Part shown: positions 15,742 through 23,366 of the stretch, one piece after another
How positions within the stretch are numbered: position 1 is the first letter of the stretch
How the letters are laid out: each line of letters starts with the position of its first letter
From: Pseudomonadota bacterium
GTDB lineage: Bacteria > Chloroflexota > UBA6077 > JAJPHF01
DNA: 64,000 nt
Assembly: GCA_021325365.1 (NCBI GenBank)
Contig: JAJPHF010000016.1
Span: 200,519 to 264,518, forward strand
Direction: 5' to 3'
Notes under the pieces: model-generated
Told to the model about the DNA's origin: nothing
Database searches by the model: none
Seen by the model: only the letters and a program-made list of their open reading frames with translations
Program-made: the position numbers and the translations under genes

Positions 15742-16217
15742 CTCCGTTGCCAGCACGCTGTGCCATCGGGACCGGCCCACACCGACCAGGTGACATCGGG
15801 CAAGCCGACCGTGGCCTGATAGACGATGTGGCCCATCCAGGCGGCGTCGAAGGCGGGGCAGCCGGTGGGGCTTGTGAGTGGCGCCGGGTCCAGTGCATGC
15901 GCGTTGCCTGTATCTTGGAAGTATGCCCAATCCCGTGGCAACCAGGCCCGTCCCGTCGGCGTAAAGTAACTACCGGCGCCGGGGATAGCGATGGTCAGCA
16001 GCGCACGCCCGCTGGAGTAGGGGGCACGTGAAAAAACTTCCTGGACGCTGCCCGTGTAGTTGCAGGCCATGATTAGTACCCCCTGTTCCTCTGTTACACT
16101 ACCCACCGTGCATGTCTCCAGGTCCACTGTCGTACTCCCTGTCTGCGCATGCGCCAGCGCCGCCGTGTTCAGCAGGAGCGTAAGCGCCAGAGATCGGTAA
16201 ATCTTCCCCCAAAACAT
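15738..16217 (-). CDS. Exported hypothetical protein
   Basis: 159 residues with a Sec signal peptide (LALTLLLNTAALAHAQ, cleavage after AHA-Q). The mature domain has four Cys (ETCTVGS, MACNYTG, TGCPAFD, TACWQ), probably two disulfides, in a beta-rich sequence ending DVTWSVWAGPDGTACW. No family recognised. Transcribed away from the integrase promoter region. It is the second exported product of the element. Confidence 0.65.
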   Translation of the reverse strand: MFWGKIYRSLALTLLLNTAALAHAQTGSTTVDLETCTVGSVTEEQGVLIMACNYTGSVQEVFSRAPYSSGRALLTIAIPGAGSYFTPTGRAWLPRDWAYFQDTGNAHALDPAPLTSPTGCPAFDAAWMGHIVYQATVGLPDVTWSVWAGPDGTACWQRS

Positions 16218-16569
16218 AATCCTCCCCTCCGATTGCCCGTGCGCCCGTTTAGCCTGGCCGTTGCGCGCAGTGTATCAGAGGTGGTATCGAGGGGGAGTAG
16301 ATAGGCGGTGAAGATTTCCGGTACTTTTCCCTCTCCCACTCGGCCTAGCGTCGGTTCCGATGGGCAAACAAGACGTATAATACCGGTATGCCGCAAGTCT
16401 CTGTGAATGATGGTGACCCCGAAAGATCGCTTCGCGTGTAGTCCCCCCGATCATTTCGCAAGGTGTCACGGCACTGGCTACAGGTGCTCCCCACATACCG
16501 TTACGGTCATGAGTAGGCGATCCTCCGCATAGAAGAGAGGGTCTGCTGTAGGGCAGGAGGCAGAGAGCG
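16218..16569. other. Regulatory region upstream of the integrase
   Basis: About 350 bases with no supportable gene. A TATAAT at 16376-16381 inside GACGTATAATACCGGTAT is a candidate -10 box, but no matching -35 is visible. The minus-strand exported gene also starts from this region. Confidence 0.45.
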
Positions 16570-17703
16570 GTGGCTAGCAAGAAGCGCGGGAACGGCGAAG
16601 GATCGATCTACCAGCGGACGGATGGGCGGTGGGTGGCCCAGGTGCGCGTACCGGACCACCAGGGCCGGCCGACGCGCAAGTACATCTATGGCAAGACCCG
16701 CAAGGCTGTCGCAGACGAGCTGGCCAAGACGCAGACCCGCCTACAGCAGGGGCTGGCCCCCGTGCCGGAGCGGCTCTCGGTCGCGCAGTGGCTCACCCAC
16801 TGGCTCGATGTGGCGGTGAAGCCGCCGGCGCGGCGGCTCAACACCTACATCGGCTATGAGGTCCGAGTGCGGCAGGACATTCTGCCGGTGCTCGGCCACC
16901 ACAAGCTCGCGCAGCTTCAGCCACATCACGTCGAGGAGTGGCTGCGGGGCCAGCGCGCGACGGGCCATGCGCCGCGCACGATTCAGTATGCACACGCCGT
17001 CCTTCGCGCCGCCCTGGAACATGCCCTCCGGCAGGGACTTGTCCACCGGAACGTGGCGAAGCTGGTCGAGGGGGTACGCGTCGAGCGCCCCGAGGTCGAG
17101 CCACTAGAGCCGGAGACCGTGAACGCGGTGCTAGCCGCTGCCCAGGACGATCCGTGGGCCGCCTTCTACATCGTCGCCATTGCGACCGGGCTACGCCGTG
17201 GCGAGCTATTGGGTCTCCAGTGGGAGGACGTGAATCTGGAGGCGGGTGAGGTCCGGGTCCGCGCCCAGGTGCAGCATGGCGAGCGCACGGACCTCAAGCG
17301 GGTGAAGGGCCGGCGCATCATCCCGCTGGCGCCGATGGCGGTGGAGGCGCTCAGCCGCCATCGGGTGGCGCAGCTAGAGCAGCGACTACGGGCGGGGACC
17401 GCCTGGCAGGAACATGGTCTTGTCTTTCCCTCAGCTGTCGGCACGCCGATGAACCCGTCGAACCTCTGGCGCCATACCCAGGCGCTGCTGCGGCGCGCGG
17501 GCATCCCGCATCACCACCTGCACCTCTACCGACACACGTTCGCGTCGCTCCACCTGGCAGCCGGGGCGGACCTCCACGAGGTCTCGAAGCTCCTCGGGCA
17601 CAGCGGCGTACAGATCACATCCGACGTGTACGGGCATCTGACCCGCCAGGCCCGAAGTAAGGCCGCCGAGCGCATCGAGCGCGTGCTGCGGAACGCGACC
17701 TGA
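16570..17703 (+). CDS. int: Tyrosine site-specific integrase (intact)
   Basis: 377 residues from a GTG with CAGGAGG upstream. The N-terminal AP2-like arm-binding strands (GEGSIYQRTDGRWVAQV) and SAM-like core-binding domain (about 60-165) precede the catalytic domain. Catalytic residues: Arg in ATGLRRGELLGL (about 208), Lys in KRVKGRR, HLYR with Arg near 320, LLGHS His near 343, and Tyr in DVYGH near 353. All are present, so the enzyme should be active. It ends 42 bases from the right att, which carries tRNA-Phe. The C-terminal half closely resembles the stump at 7514-8029. Confidence 0.95.
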   Translation: MASKKRGNGEGSIYQRTDGRWVAQVRVPDHQGRPTRKYIYGKTRKAVADELAKTQTRLQQGLAPVPERLSVAQWLTHWLDVAVKPPARRLNTYIGYEVRVRQDILPVLGHHKLAQLQPHHVEEWLRGQRATGHAPRTIQYAHAVLRAALEHALRQGLVHRNVAKLVEGVRVERPEVEPLEPETVNAVLAAAQDDPWAAFYIVAIATGLRRGELLGLQWEDVNLEAGEVRVRAQVQHGERTDLKRVKGRRIIPLAPMAVEALSRHRVAQLEQRLRAGTAWQEHGLVFPSAVGTPMNPSNLWRHTQALLRRAGIPHHHLHLYRHTFASLHLAAGADLHEVSKLLGHSGVQITSDVYGHLTRQARSKAAERIERVLRNAT

Positions 17704-17709
17704 GCCGGG

Positions 17710-17730
17710 TGGCTGTCACCGTGGCTGTCA
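17710..17730. repeat. Two TGGCTGTCA repeats, putative integrase arm sites (right)
   Basis: TGGCTGTCA at 17710-17718 and 17722-17730, between the integrase stop and the att core. Same word and orientation as at 8417-8435. Confidence 0.6.
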
Positions 17731-17745
17731 AGGGGGCAAAAGCAG

Positions 17746-17774
17746 GAGACCCGCCACAACGGCGGGTCTCTCTT
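17746..17774 (+). terminator. Rho-independent terminator after the integrase
   Basis: GAGACCCGCC/GGCGGGTCTC stem with TCTTTTT on the plus strand; prevents integrase read-through antisense into tRNA-Phe. Confidence 0.82.
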
Positions 17775-17847
17775 TTTGGCTATTTTGCTAGGGTTCTGAG
17801 GGTGCCGAGGGGCAGAATCGAACTGCCGACACTGCGATTTTCAGTCG
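17746..17847. repeat. Right attachment site (102-bp direct repeat, copy 2)
   Basis: Identical to 8199-8300. It covers the terminator hairpin, a 28-base spacer and tRNA-Phe positions 29-73. Identity stops inside the 5' strand of the anticodon stem, so strand exchange most likely occurs in the anticodon stem-loop, a common site for tyrosine integrases. Confidence 0.93.
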
Positions 17848-17875
17848 CATGCTCTACCAACTGAGCTACCTCGGC
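17803..17875 (-). tRNA. tRNA-Phe (GAA)
   Basis: 73 bases with a complete cloverleaf: acceptor GCCGAGG/CCTCGGC, D-arm GCTC-AGTTGGTA-GAGC, anticodon stem TGCGA/TCGCA with loop CTGAAAA (anticodon GAA), variable GTGTC, T-arm GGCAG-TTCGATT-CTGCC, discriminator A. CCA is not encoded. A TAGAAT -10-like box lies upstream on the minus strand (17889-17894). The 3' 45 bases belong to the att site, so the gene is regenerated by each integration. Confidence 0.97.
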
Positions 17876-18063
17876 GCGCGCGCTCGATATTCTAGCCAAC
17901 AACAGCCGGCCCCGTCCACTCACGGCTCGGCCAGTTCGCGCTGTGCTCCGGGTACGCCCCGGCGCCCGCCGCCGCCTGGACGCCGTCGAGGCGGGCCGCG
18001 CAGCCGAGCGGGGGTGCCGCTCGGCACCCCCGCGCCCGCCTGGCGTTCCCAGCCGCAGTCGTA

Positions 18064-18624
18064 TCAGCGGCTCGCGCCCCCCATGCCGCCCGAGTCGCTC
18101 GGCATGCCGGAGCGCAGGTTCCACTCGCCCGGCGCGTCCACGCAGCTCGCCGGGTTGTCGCCGCGCCCCCGCGCGCAGCTCAGCGGTCCCTGTGGGAAGT
18201 ACAGCGGCAGCTCCGGCTGATTGGTGGTCGGGTGCAGCCCGATAGTCTCCGGCCACATAGCCTCTTCCGCGTACTGGCACTGGCCCCGGAACGAGCAAGG
18301 ATCGGCGATGACGCCGCAGCCGGTACACGGAATCAGGCCGCTCAGGTCGCCCGGATGGTGGATCGGCGTCCGGAAGTCGGCAGTCAGCGCGCCGCTCGCG
18401 CTTCTCGTCGCGATCATCCCGGGCATCGCCGGGACGGGCAGCCCCACCGGTCCCGGGCCCACCCCCGGCGTCCCCGCTGGCCCCATCCCGGACGGGCCTT
18501 GGCTCATGCCGGCCGTCCCCGCCCCCGACATCCCCGCGCCCTGATCCTGCGCCGCCACCACCCCGGCTGTCACGAGGCTGAGTGCTGTGAGCGCCACCGC
18601 GCTCAGAGCCAACCGACGAAGCAT
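18064..18624 (-). CDS. Exported Gly/Pro/Met-rich hypothetical protein
   Basis: 186 residues with a Sec signal (LALSAVALTALSLVTAGVVAAQ), then a low-complexity Gly/Pro/Met linker (about 25-65). A small C-terminal domain has six Cys (PCTGCGVIADPCSFRGQC, LSCARGRG, ASCVDA), possibly disulfide-bonded or metal-binding. GGGAGGGG precedes the ATG. Function unknown. It shares its strand and a short 29-base gap with the DUF6282 gene upstream, so they may be co-transcribed. Confidence 0.65.
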   Translation of the reverse strand: MLRRLALSAVALTALSLVTAGVVAAQDQGAGMSGAGTAGMSQGPSGMGPAGTPGVGPGPVGLPVPAMPGMIATRSASGALTADFRTPIHHPGDLSGLIPCTGCGVIADPCSFRGQCQYAEEAMWPETIGLHPTTNQPELPLYFPQGPLSCARGRGDNPASCVDAPGEWNLRSGMPSDSGGMGGASR

Positions 18625-18653
18625 CTACCCCTCCCCTTCCCGCGCGATGCGGG

Positions 18654-19652
18654 TTATGCGGCACGCGCCGGGGCCTGCGCCGGCAGGCCCAGGATGTGAC
18701 TGGGATTGCTCGTCGCCATCTGCTGGACCCCCGCGTGGGGCACCCCATAGCTCTCCACTACCGCGAGCAGCATGCGCATCGCCTCGACGCTGTGCGGCAT
18801 GATCGGGTCGCCCGCGTCGCTGGAGAGCAGGCAGTGCTCCGGCCCCACGGCCTGGATGGCCGCCACCATGTCCTGCGGGTCGATGCCCAGCATCGGCGAC
18901 AGCTCGTCATAGGTCCAGTTCAGGTTCACGCCCGCCGCCGCCAGCTGCCGCAGCCGCGGCACGTCCAGGTCGATGATCGGGCTAAACGGGTGATCCACCA
19001 CCGCCTTCGTGAAGCCGAGGCGCTCGACCTCTTCCGCGAGTGCTAGCGCCTCGTCGGGGGACGCGTGGCCGAAGAACAGCGCCACGTCGGCGTCGGCCAC
19101 GTAGTGGATCAGGTCCACGACCTCCGGCCGCAGTCGCCCGCCGGCCGTGAGCGACACGCCGCCGTGCGCCCGCGCCTGCTCCTCGGTCATCGGCGGCAGC
19201 GCGCCGGGCGCGCCCGCGAACGCGCCGGGCGCCCCGACCCGCGTCAGGCTACGCACGTTGGTGATGACCGGCAGCCAAATCGCCGCCGCGCCGTGCTCGA
19301 CGGCTTCCCGAGCGCGGGCGACCGTCGGCCCGCCAAACGGCGTCTCCGTCATCGCGCCGAAGGCCGTGGCGACCGGCGCCAGCTGCTCGGCGTCGGCCCA
19401 GCGCAGCAGCGCCTCGCGCAGCGCCTGGTGCGCCAGCCAGGGCGCTTTCGGACTACCAATCGTCTTCCAGAGGATGCCGCGCATCCCCGCGCGGCTGGCG
19501 AGCTTCGAGACCGCCAGCGGGTCCTGCTGGCCGGCGTGGCCGTGCGCGTGGACGTCCACGACGCCGGCCAGCGGTGGAGTTTCAGGAGAGAATGCCTCGA
19601 AGTCCGTCCCAAAGCGGACCTCGTAAGCGCGGCGCACACGTCGATCGACCAC
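18654..19652 (-). CDS. DUF6282-type metal-dependent hydrolase-like protein
   Basis: 332 residues from a GTG with GAGGGG upstream. The amidohydrolase-like barrel begins with VVDVHAHGHAGQQDPLAV (HxH metal motif near 34-38). It continues with IWLPVITNV, ALFFGHASPDEAL (His near the sixth strand), VVDHPFSPIID and HCLLSSDAGDPIMPH (terminal Asp). Proteins of this DUF are uncharacterised but resemble TIM-barrel hydrolases or lactonases. Probable cytosolic enzyme on small organics, consistent with the other amidohydrolases in the window. Confidence 0.75.
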   Translation of the reverse strand: MVDRRVRRAYEVRFGTDFEAFSPETPPLAGVVDVHAHGHAGQQDPLAVSKLASRAGMRGILWKTIGSPKAPWLAHQALREALLRWADAEQLAPVATAFGAMTETPFGGPTVARAREAVEHGAAAIWLPVITNVRSLTRVGAPGAFAGAPGALPPMTEEQARAHGGVSLTAGGRLRPEVVDLIHYVADADVALFFGHASPDEALALAEEVERLGFTKAVVDHPFSPIIDLDVPRLRQLAAAGVNLNWTYDELSPMLGIDPQDMVAAIQAVGPEHCLLSSDAGDPIMPHSVEAMRMLLAVVESYGVPHAGVQQMATSNPSHILGLPAQAPARAA

Positions 19653-19910
19653 GGCAGATCCCCTCTCTCACGACGCCCCATTGCGTCGCGGCTACGGGTG
19701 CCGCCGGCGGCCGGCCCCACGCCCCGTCGCGTGCGCCAGTCGAACGCCCGCGGCCAACGCCTGTCCGCACAAATCATACCAGGCGCGGTAGGTTCACGGG
19801 GCATTTCCGGTCCCGCCGCGGCAACTCGCCTTGGCACCGCCCACGATACGCGCCCTATACTGGCGCGCGTGCCCCCCCGCACGCGCCACCTCGCGCGCAG
19901 GAGTACGCTG

Positions 19911-21380
19911 ATGCGGGTTCCCTCACGTCGCTTCCTCTCCCTGCTGCTCGTGAGCTTCGCCGCGCTGCCGGCGGCCTGGACTATCCCCGTGCAGGGCCAG
20001 ACACCGCCCCCACGCGCGCAGACGTTCCAATACGCGGACTTCCCCGCCGGCCTGGGCTTCCCCGCCGATGAGAACGTCCTGCTCGGCTACGTCAATCAGC
20101 AAGACCGGCGGGCCGTCCGCGAGCATGCCTGGATGCTCTGGCAGGGCATCACCGCGCCCTCCGGCTCTATCTGGAACGACCAGGTGTTGCCGATCTTCGA
20201 CACGTGGTTTTCGGCGACCGAGGTGTTCGACGACCGCTACGCGGGCCGCGATCCGGACGTGCCGGGCCGTCGCTTCACCCGCCATCTCGAGCCGCCGCGC
20301 CAGTCCGGCCACAGCCCCGCCGCCCCCGGCGGCCGCTCCGCCGCGGTGATGTCGTTCGTGAAGCTCAACCGCGACGCGGCGCGCTTCATCTGGGACCACG
20401 ACTACTACCGCAAGGACACGCTGGACGGGCTCGTGGACTTCTACAATCGCGCCGACGCGCCGCTCTATCAGCGGCAGATCGCCCCGTTCCCACGCACCGC
20501 CATCACGCTCAAGATCGTCTTCTGGCTCATCAAGGGCGCCGAGAGTCCCCAGTCACAGGCGGGGCTCACGGCGCTCCCCTACTGGGACCCCAGCTACCCG
20601 CCGCCGCCCGATGGCGGGCTGCCCATGCACACGAACTGGCCCAACTGTGTCGCGGTGGATCCCGCCGGACGCTACGCGCCCGGCTCGCGCCAGCGCGTCA
20701 ACTGCAACGGCACGCCCAAGGCGCCGCGCTACGTGGACGCCCCGGTCATCGGCCTGGACCGCTTCTACACCTACCGCCTGAGCGACGCGGACGACGTGGC
20801 GAGCGTGGCGGACTTTCTCAAGGACCTCTCCAGCGCGGGGGGCGAGCAGGAGCGGCTCGTCGCCGACGCCGGGCAGTCGCCTGAGATCGGCGACTACCTG
20901 GCGCTCATGGCGATCCACATGACGACCAAGGAGCTAGACAACTGGACGTTCCAGACGTTTTGGTGGTCGCCCACGCCCGACGCCGCGCCCCACGCCGACT
21001 ACCGGCCCCCCGGCGTCCAGGGCGTGTGGCGCAACTACCTGATGTGTACCGCCTACGACATGGAGACGCCGCGCGAGCCCGACGGCAGCCCCCACGTCTG
21101 CTTCAATCCCTACCTGGAGAGCGACCTCGGCCCGACCGCCTCCTATCAGGTAGGCGATCAGACCTACCCGCCCGACCCGATGGCGGGCCATCGCTCCAAC
21201 TGCCAGACTTGCCACGCTCGCGCGGGCTGGCCCTCGGTCAGCGACGACCCGTTCACGGCCAACTACGGGCGGGTGTTCAACACCGGCTACCTCGCGCCCG
21301 ACGATCCGTACTACGCGGGGCTCGTGAAGACCGACTTTCTTTGGTCGCTCATCTTCCACAGCCAGCCGCCCCGCCAGTGA
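19911..21380 (+). CDS. Exported protein with a single CxxCH haem motif
   Basis: 489 residues from the ATG at 19911 (AGGAG upstream), with signal peptide RFLSLLLVSFAALPAAWTIPVQG. A large domain has many aromatics, and NCQTCHARAGW near residue 440 is a CxxCH site, so a covalent c-type haem is likely. IWDHDYYRKDTLDGLVDFYNRAD and IHMTTKELDNWTFQTFWWSP are distinctive but match no family I can name. Possible periplasmic oxidoreductase. The open frame extends upstream to 19065, but that part overlaps the DUF6282 gene antisense and lacks a signal context. Confidence 0.7.
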   Translation: MRVPSRRFLSLLLVSFAALPAAWTIPVQGQTPPPRAQTFQYADFPAGLGFPADENVLLGYVNQQDRRAVREHAWMLWQGITAPSGSIWNDQVLPIFDTWFSATEVFDDRYAGRDPDVPGRRFTRHLEPPRQSGHSPAAPGGRSAAVMSFVKLNRDAARFIWDHDYYRKDTLDGLVDFYNRADAPLYQRQIAPFPRTAITLKIVFWLIKGAESPQSQAGLTALPYWDPSYPPPPDGGLPMHTNWPNCVAVDPAGRYAPGSRQRVNCNGTPKAPRYVDAPVIGLDRFYTYRLSDADDVASVADFLKDLSSAGGEQERLVADAGQSPEIGDYLALMAIHMTTKELDNWTFQTFWWSPTPDAAPHADYRPPGVQGVWRNYLMCTAYDMETPREPDGSPHVCFNPYLESDLGPTASYQVGDQTYPPDPMAGHRSNCQTCHARAGWPSVSDDPFTANYGRVFNTGYLAPDDPYYAGLVKTDFLWSLIFHSQPPRQ

Positions 21381-21399
21381 TATAGAATCCGCCACCGGA

Positions 21400-21570
21400 G
21401 TCCCCTTACTGCCTCTCCCCCTGGGAGAGGGCCGGGGTGAGGGCGCGTCTACTCCCTCTCCCCCCGGGAGAGGGCCGGGGTGAGGGCGCGTCTACTCCCT
21501 CTCCCCCCGGGAGAGGGCCGGGGTGAGGGCGCGTCTCGGTAGGCGAACCCCCGGGCCGGCTCTGATATGA
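21400..21570. repeat. Palindromic repeat with three tandem 43-bp units
   Basis: Units at 21408-21450, 21451-21493 and 21494-21536, each a CCCTCTCCCC/GGGAGAGGG hairpin plus GCCGGGGTGAGGGCGCGTCT. Units 2 and 3 are identical. They are flanked by the same head and tail as the copy at 8081-8165, so the central unit has been amplified in place. Located between two convergent genes. Confidence 0.9.
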
Positions 21571-21621
21571 GCCGCGCGGCAGGACGCGCCAGCTTAACCA
21601 CGGCGCCGCCAGCAGCGCGCG

Positions 21622-23097
21622 CTAAGCCGAGCCCGCCCCAGTCGGGCGCACGGGCTCGCGCGTGGGCGCCAGCAGGTGGCCCCACTTGCGGCGCGTGGCG
21701 GCGGCGCGCTCCGGCGTCAGCACGGGCGCGGGGAACTCGTCGCGCCACTCCCACGGCCGACAGGCGTCGATGATCGCCCGCGAGTTGAAGCCGCGGTCGG
21801 CGGGCGGGATCGCCGGGTCGAGCGGCCCGCTCCAGCAGCGCTTCAGGATCTCGATCGAGCGCGCCGGGTCCGAGCGCGTGAACACCGCGAACAACACCTC
21901 GTCCATGTCCGTCACGTCCACGTCGTCGTCCACGACGATGATGTAGCGGCTCATGTACGCCGTGGCGCCCACCTGCGCGGCCAGCACGCCCGCCTGGCGC
22001 GCGTGCCCCGGGTAGCGCTGCTTGATCGACACCACCGTCAGGAAGCGGTTCGCCGCCAGCGGCGGGCACCACACACCCGTCACGTCCGGCACGCCCGCGC
22101 GCTCCATCTGGTCCCACACCAGGCAGGAGCGCAGGTAGGCCAGGAACTGGTTGTCCTCGTGCGGCGGCTTGCCCTGCGGACAGCCCAGGATGATCGGGTC
22201 GCGGCGGTGGTAGACCGCCTGCACCTCCATCGTGGGCAGCGTCGGCGCCCCGCTCGCGTAGTACCCCATGAACTCGCCGTACGGCCCCTCGACGCGCATG
22301 TCGTTCGCGTCGATGTAGCCCTCCAGCACGATCTCCGCGAACGCCGGGATCGGCAGCCCCGTGATCGGCGCCTTCACCACGGGGTAGGGACGCCCGCTCA
22401 CGCCACCCGCCCAGTCGTACTCGCTCATGCCCGACGGCAGCCCCTCCACGCAGGCGGCCATGAAGATCAGCGGGTCGTGGCCCACCGACACGCAGATCGG
22501 CACCCGCTCGCCGCGCGCCAGGTACCGCTCGCGGATCAGCCGCCCGTGCTTGCCCGGCGAGATCCACACGCCCAGGTGGTTGCGGTCCTGGATCATGTTC
22601 CGGTAGGTGCCGACGTTGACCCAGCCGCTGTCGGGGTCGCGCATGATGTTCAGCGACGCCGTCCCGATGAACCGCCCGCCGTCACCCTCGTGCCACTGGG
22701 GCGTCGGGAACTGGTACAGGTCCACCTCGTCGCCGCGCTGCACCTGCTCGAAGACCGGCCCGTCCGGCAGCTCGGCCGGCGGGATGGGCTTGATCTCCTT
22801 CAGCGTCGTCCGCCACCACTCCAGCAAGCGGCCGTGGGTGGCGGTGTTCGGGTCGAGGCCGAGGGTGATCGCCTGGCGGCGGCGGTTGCCCATGCTGTTC
22901 GCCAGCACACGGTAGCCGCGCGGGTAGCCGGGGACGGCGTCGAACAGCGCCGCCGGGCTATCCGGCGTGTGGTCGAGCAGCTCCGCGACGGCGCCGATGT
23001 CCTCCTGCCAGGTCGCGCCCTCCACGTGGCGCAGCTCGCCCAACTCGTCCGCGATCGCCAGCCAGTCCCGCAGGTCGCGCCACGATAGCTCGCCCAT
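21622..23097 (-). CDS. UbiD family decarboxylase (copy 1)
   Basis: 491 residues, full length for UbiD, a prenylated-FMN-dependent reversible (de)carboxylase of aromatic, heteroaromatic or alpha,beta-unsaturated acids. Visible elements: the N-terminal domain LRDWLAIADELGELRHVEG, YRNMIQDRNHLGVWISPGKH (conserved Arg, prFMN phosphate region), EGPYGEFMGYY near 269-279 (catalytic Glu), and VDDDVDVTDMDEVLFAVFTR. Last gene of the minus-strand series FAD-Mo-FeS subunits, binding protein, UbiD. No prFMN synthase (UbiX) is in the window. Substrate unknown; an aromatic or N-heterocyclic acid is plausible from the molybdoenzyme context. Confidence 0.92.
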   Translation of the reverse strand: MGELSWRDLRDWLAIADELGELRHVEGATWQEDIGAVAELLDHTPDSPAALFDAVPGYPRGYRVLANSMGNRRRQAITLGLDPNTATHGRLLEWWRTTLKEIKPIPPAELPDGPVFEQVQRGDEVDLYQFPTPQWHEGDGGRFIGTASLNIMRDPDSGWVNVGTYRNMIQDRNHLGVWISPGKHGRLIRERYLARGERVPICVSVGHDPLIFMAACVEGLPSGMSEYDWAGGVSGRPYPVVKAPITGLPIPAFAEIVLEGYIDANDMRVEGPYGEFMGYYASGAPTLPTMEVQAVYHRRDPIILGCPQGKPPHEDNQFLAYLRSCLVWDQMERAGVPDVTGVWCPPLAANRFLTVVSIKQRYPGHARQAGVLAAQVGATAYMSRYIIVVDDDVDVTDMDEVLFAVFTRSDPARSIEILKRCWSGPLDPAIPPADRGFNSRAIIDACRPWEWRDEFPAPVLTPERAAATRRKWGHLLAPTREPVRPTGAGSA

Positions 23098-23148
23098 CCC
23101 CTAACCCCCTGGCCCCCCGAACGCGGGAGCGCCGCTTCATCACGTGTC

Positions 23149-23305
23149 GTAGGGCAGGAGCTCGTCCCCTGCCGTCCGGCGCCCGCACGCCATCTCGCAG
23201 CCGGAGCCGGCATCGGGCGATGGCTCATCCCGCCGCGCCCCGCCCCCTGATCCTCGGGCCTGCATGATCCAGCGTAGGGCAGGGGCTCGTCCCCTGCCGC
23301 CCGGC
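23149..23305. repeat. Two GGCAGGGG...CCCCTGCC palindromic repeats
   Basis: Copies at 23149-23188 and 23274-23305: GTAGGGCAGGGGCTCGT then CCCCTGCCG and CCGGCG. A third copy is at 25074-25110, in front of the 2Fe-2S gene. The core is a near-perfect palindrome. It lies in the gap between the binding-protein gene and UbiD, so it could shape mRNA ends. Confidence 0.8.
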
Positions 23306-23366
23306 GTCGGGCCAGGCCACCGTGGCGACCCGGGATCACCGCCGTGCCCCGTGGCGTGCGCCGCCG

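Larger units (their letters stand above)
8300..17847. mobile_element. 9.5-kb integrative element in tRNA-Phe
   Basis: Bounded by the perfect 102-bp repeats at 8199-8300 and 17746-17847; one repeat unit plus interior is 9547 bp. The integrase lies 42 bases from the right att and a small excisionase-like HTH gene lies near the left end. Between them are an HTH gene, two Zn-finger-type genes, a primase/helicase, a long inverted repeat, 11-bp tandem repeats, a SWIM protein and three small exported or Cys-rich proteins. AT-richer patches (for example 8570-8610, 12216-12250, 16360-16390) contrast with the flanks. No capsid, terminase, portal, relaxase or FtsK-type translocase is visible. It is best described as a replication-competent integrative mobilizable element or satellite. 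Confidence 0.88.

Noticed and set aside
21394..21570. CRISPR-like array from three regular 43-bp units
   Set aside because: Units are contiguous with no spacers, and each is a self-complementary hairpin; it is a tandem palindromic repeat.
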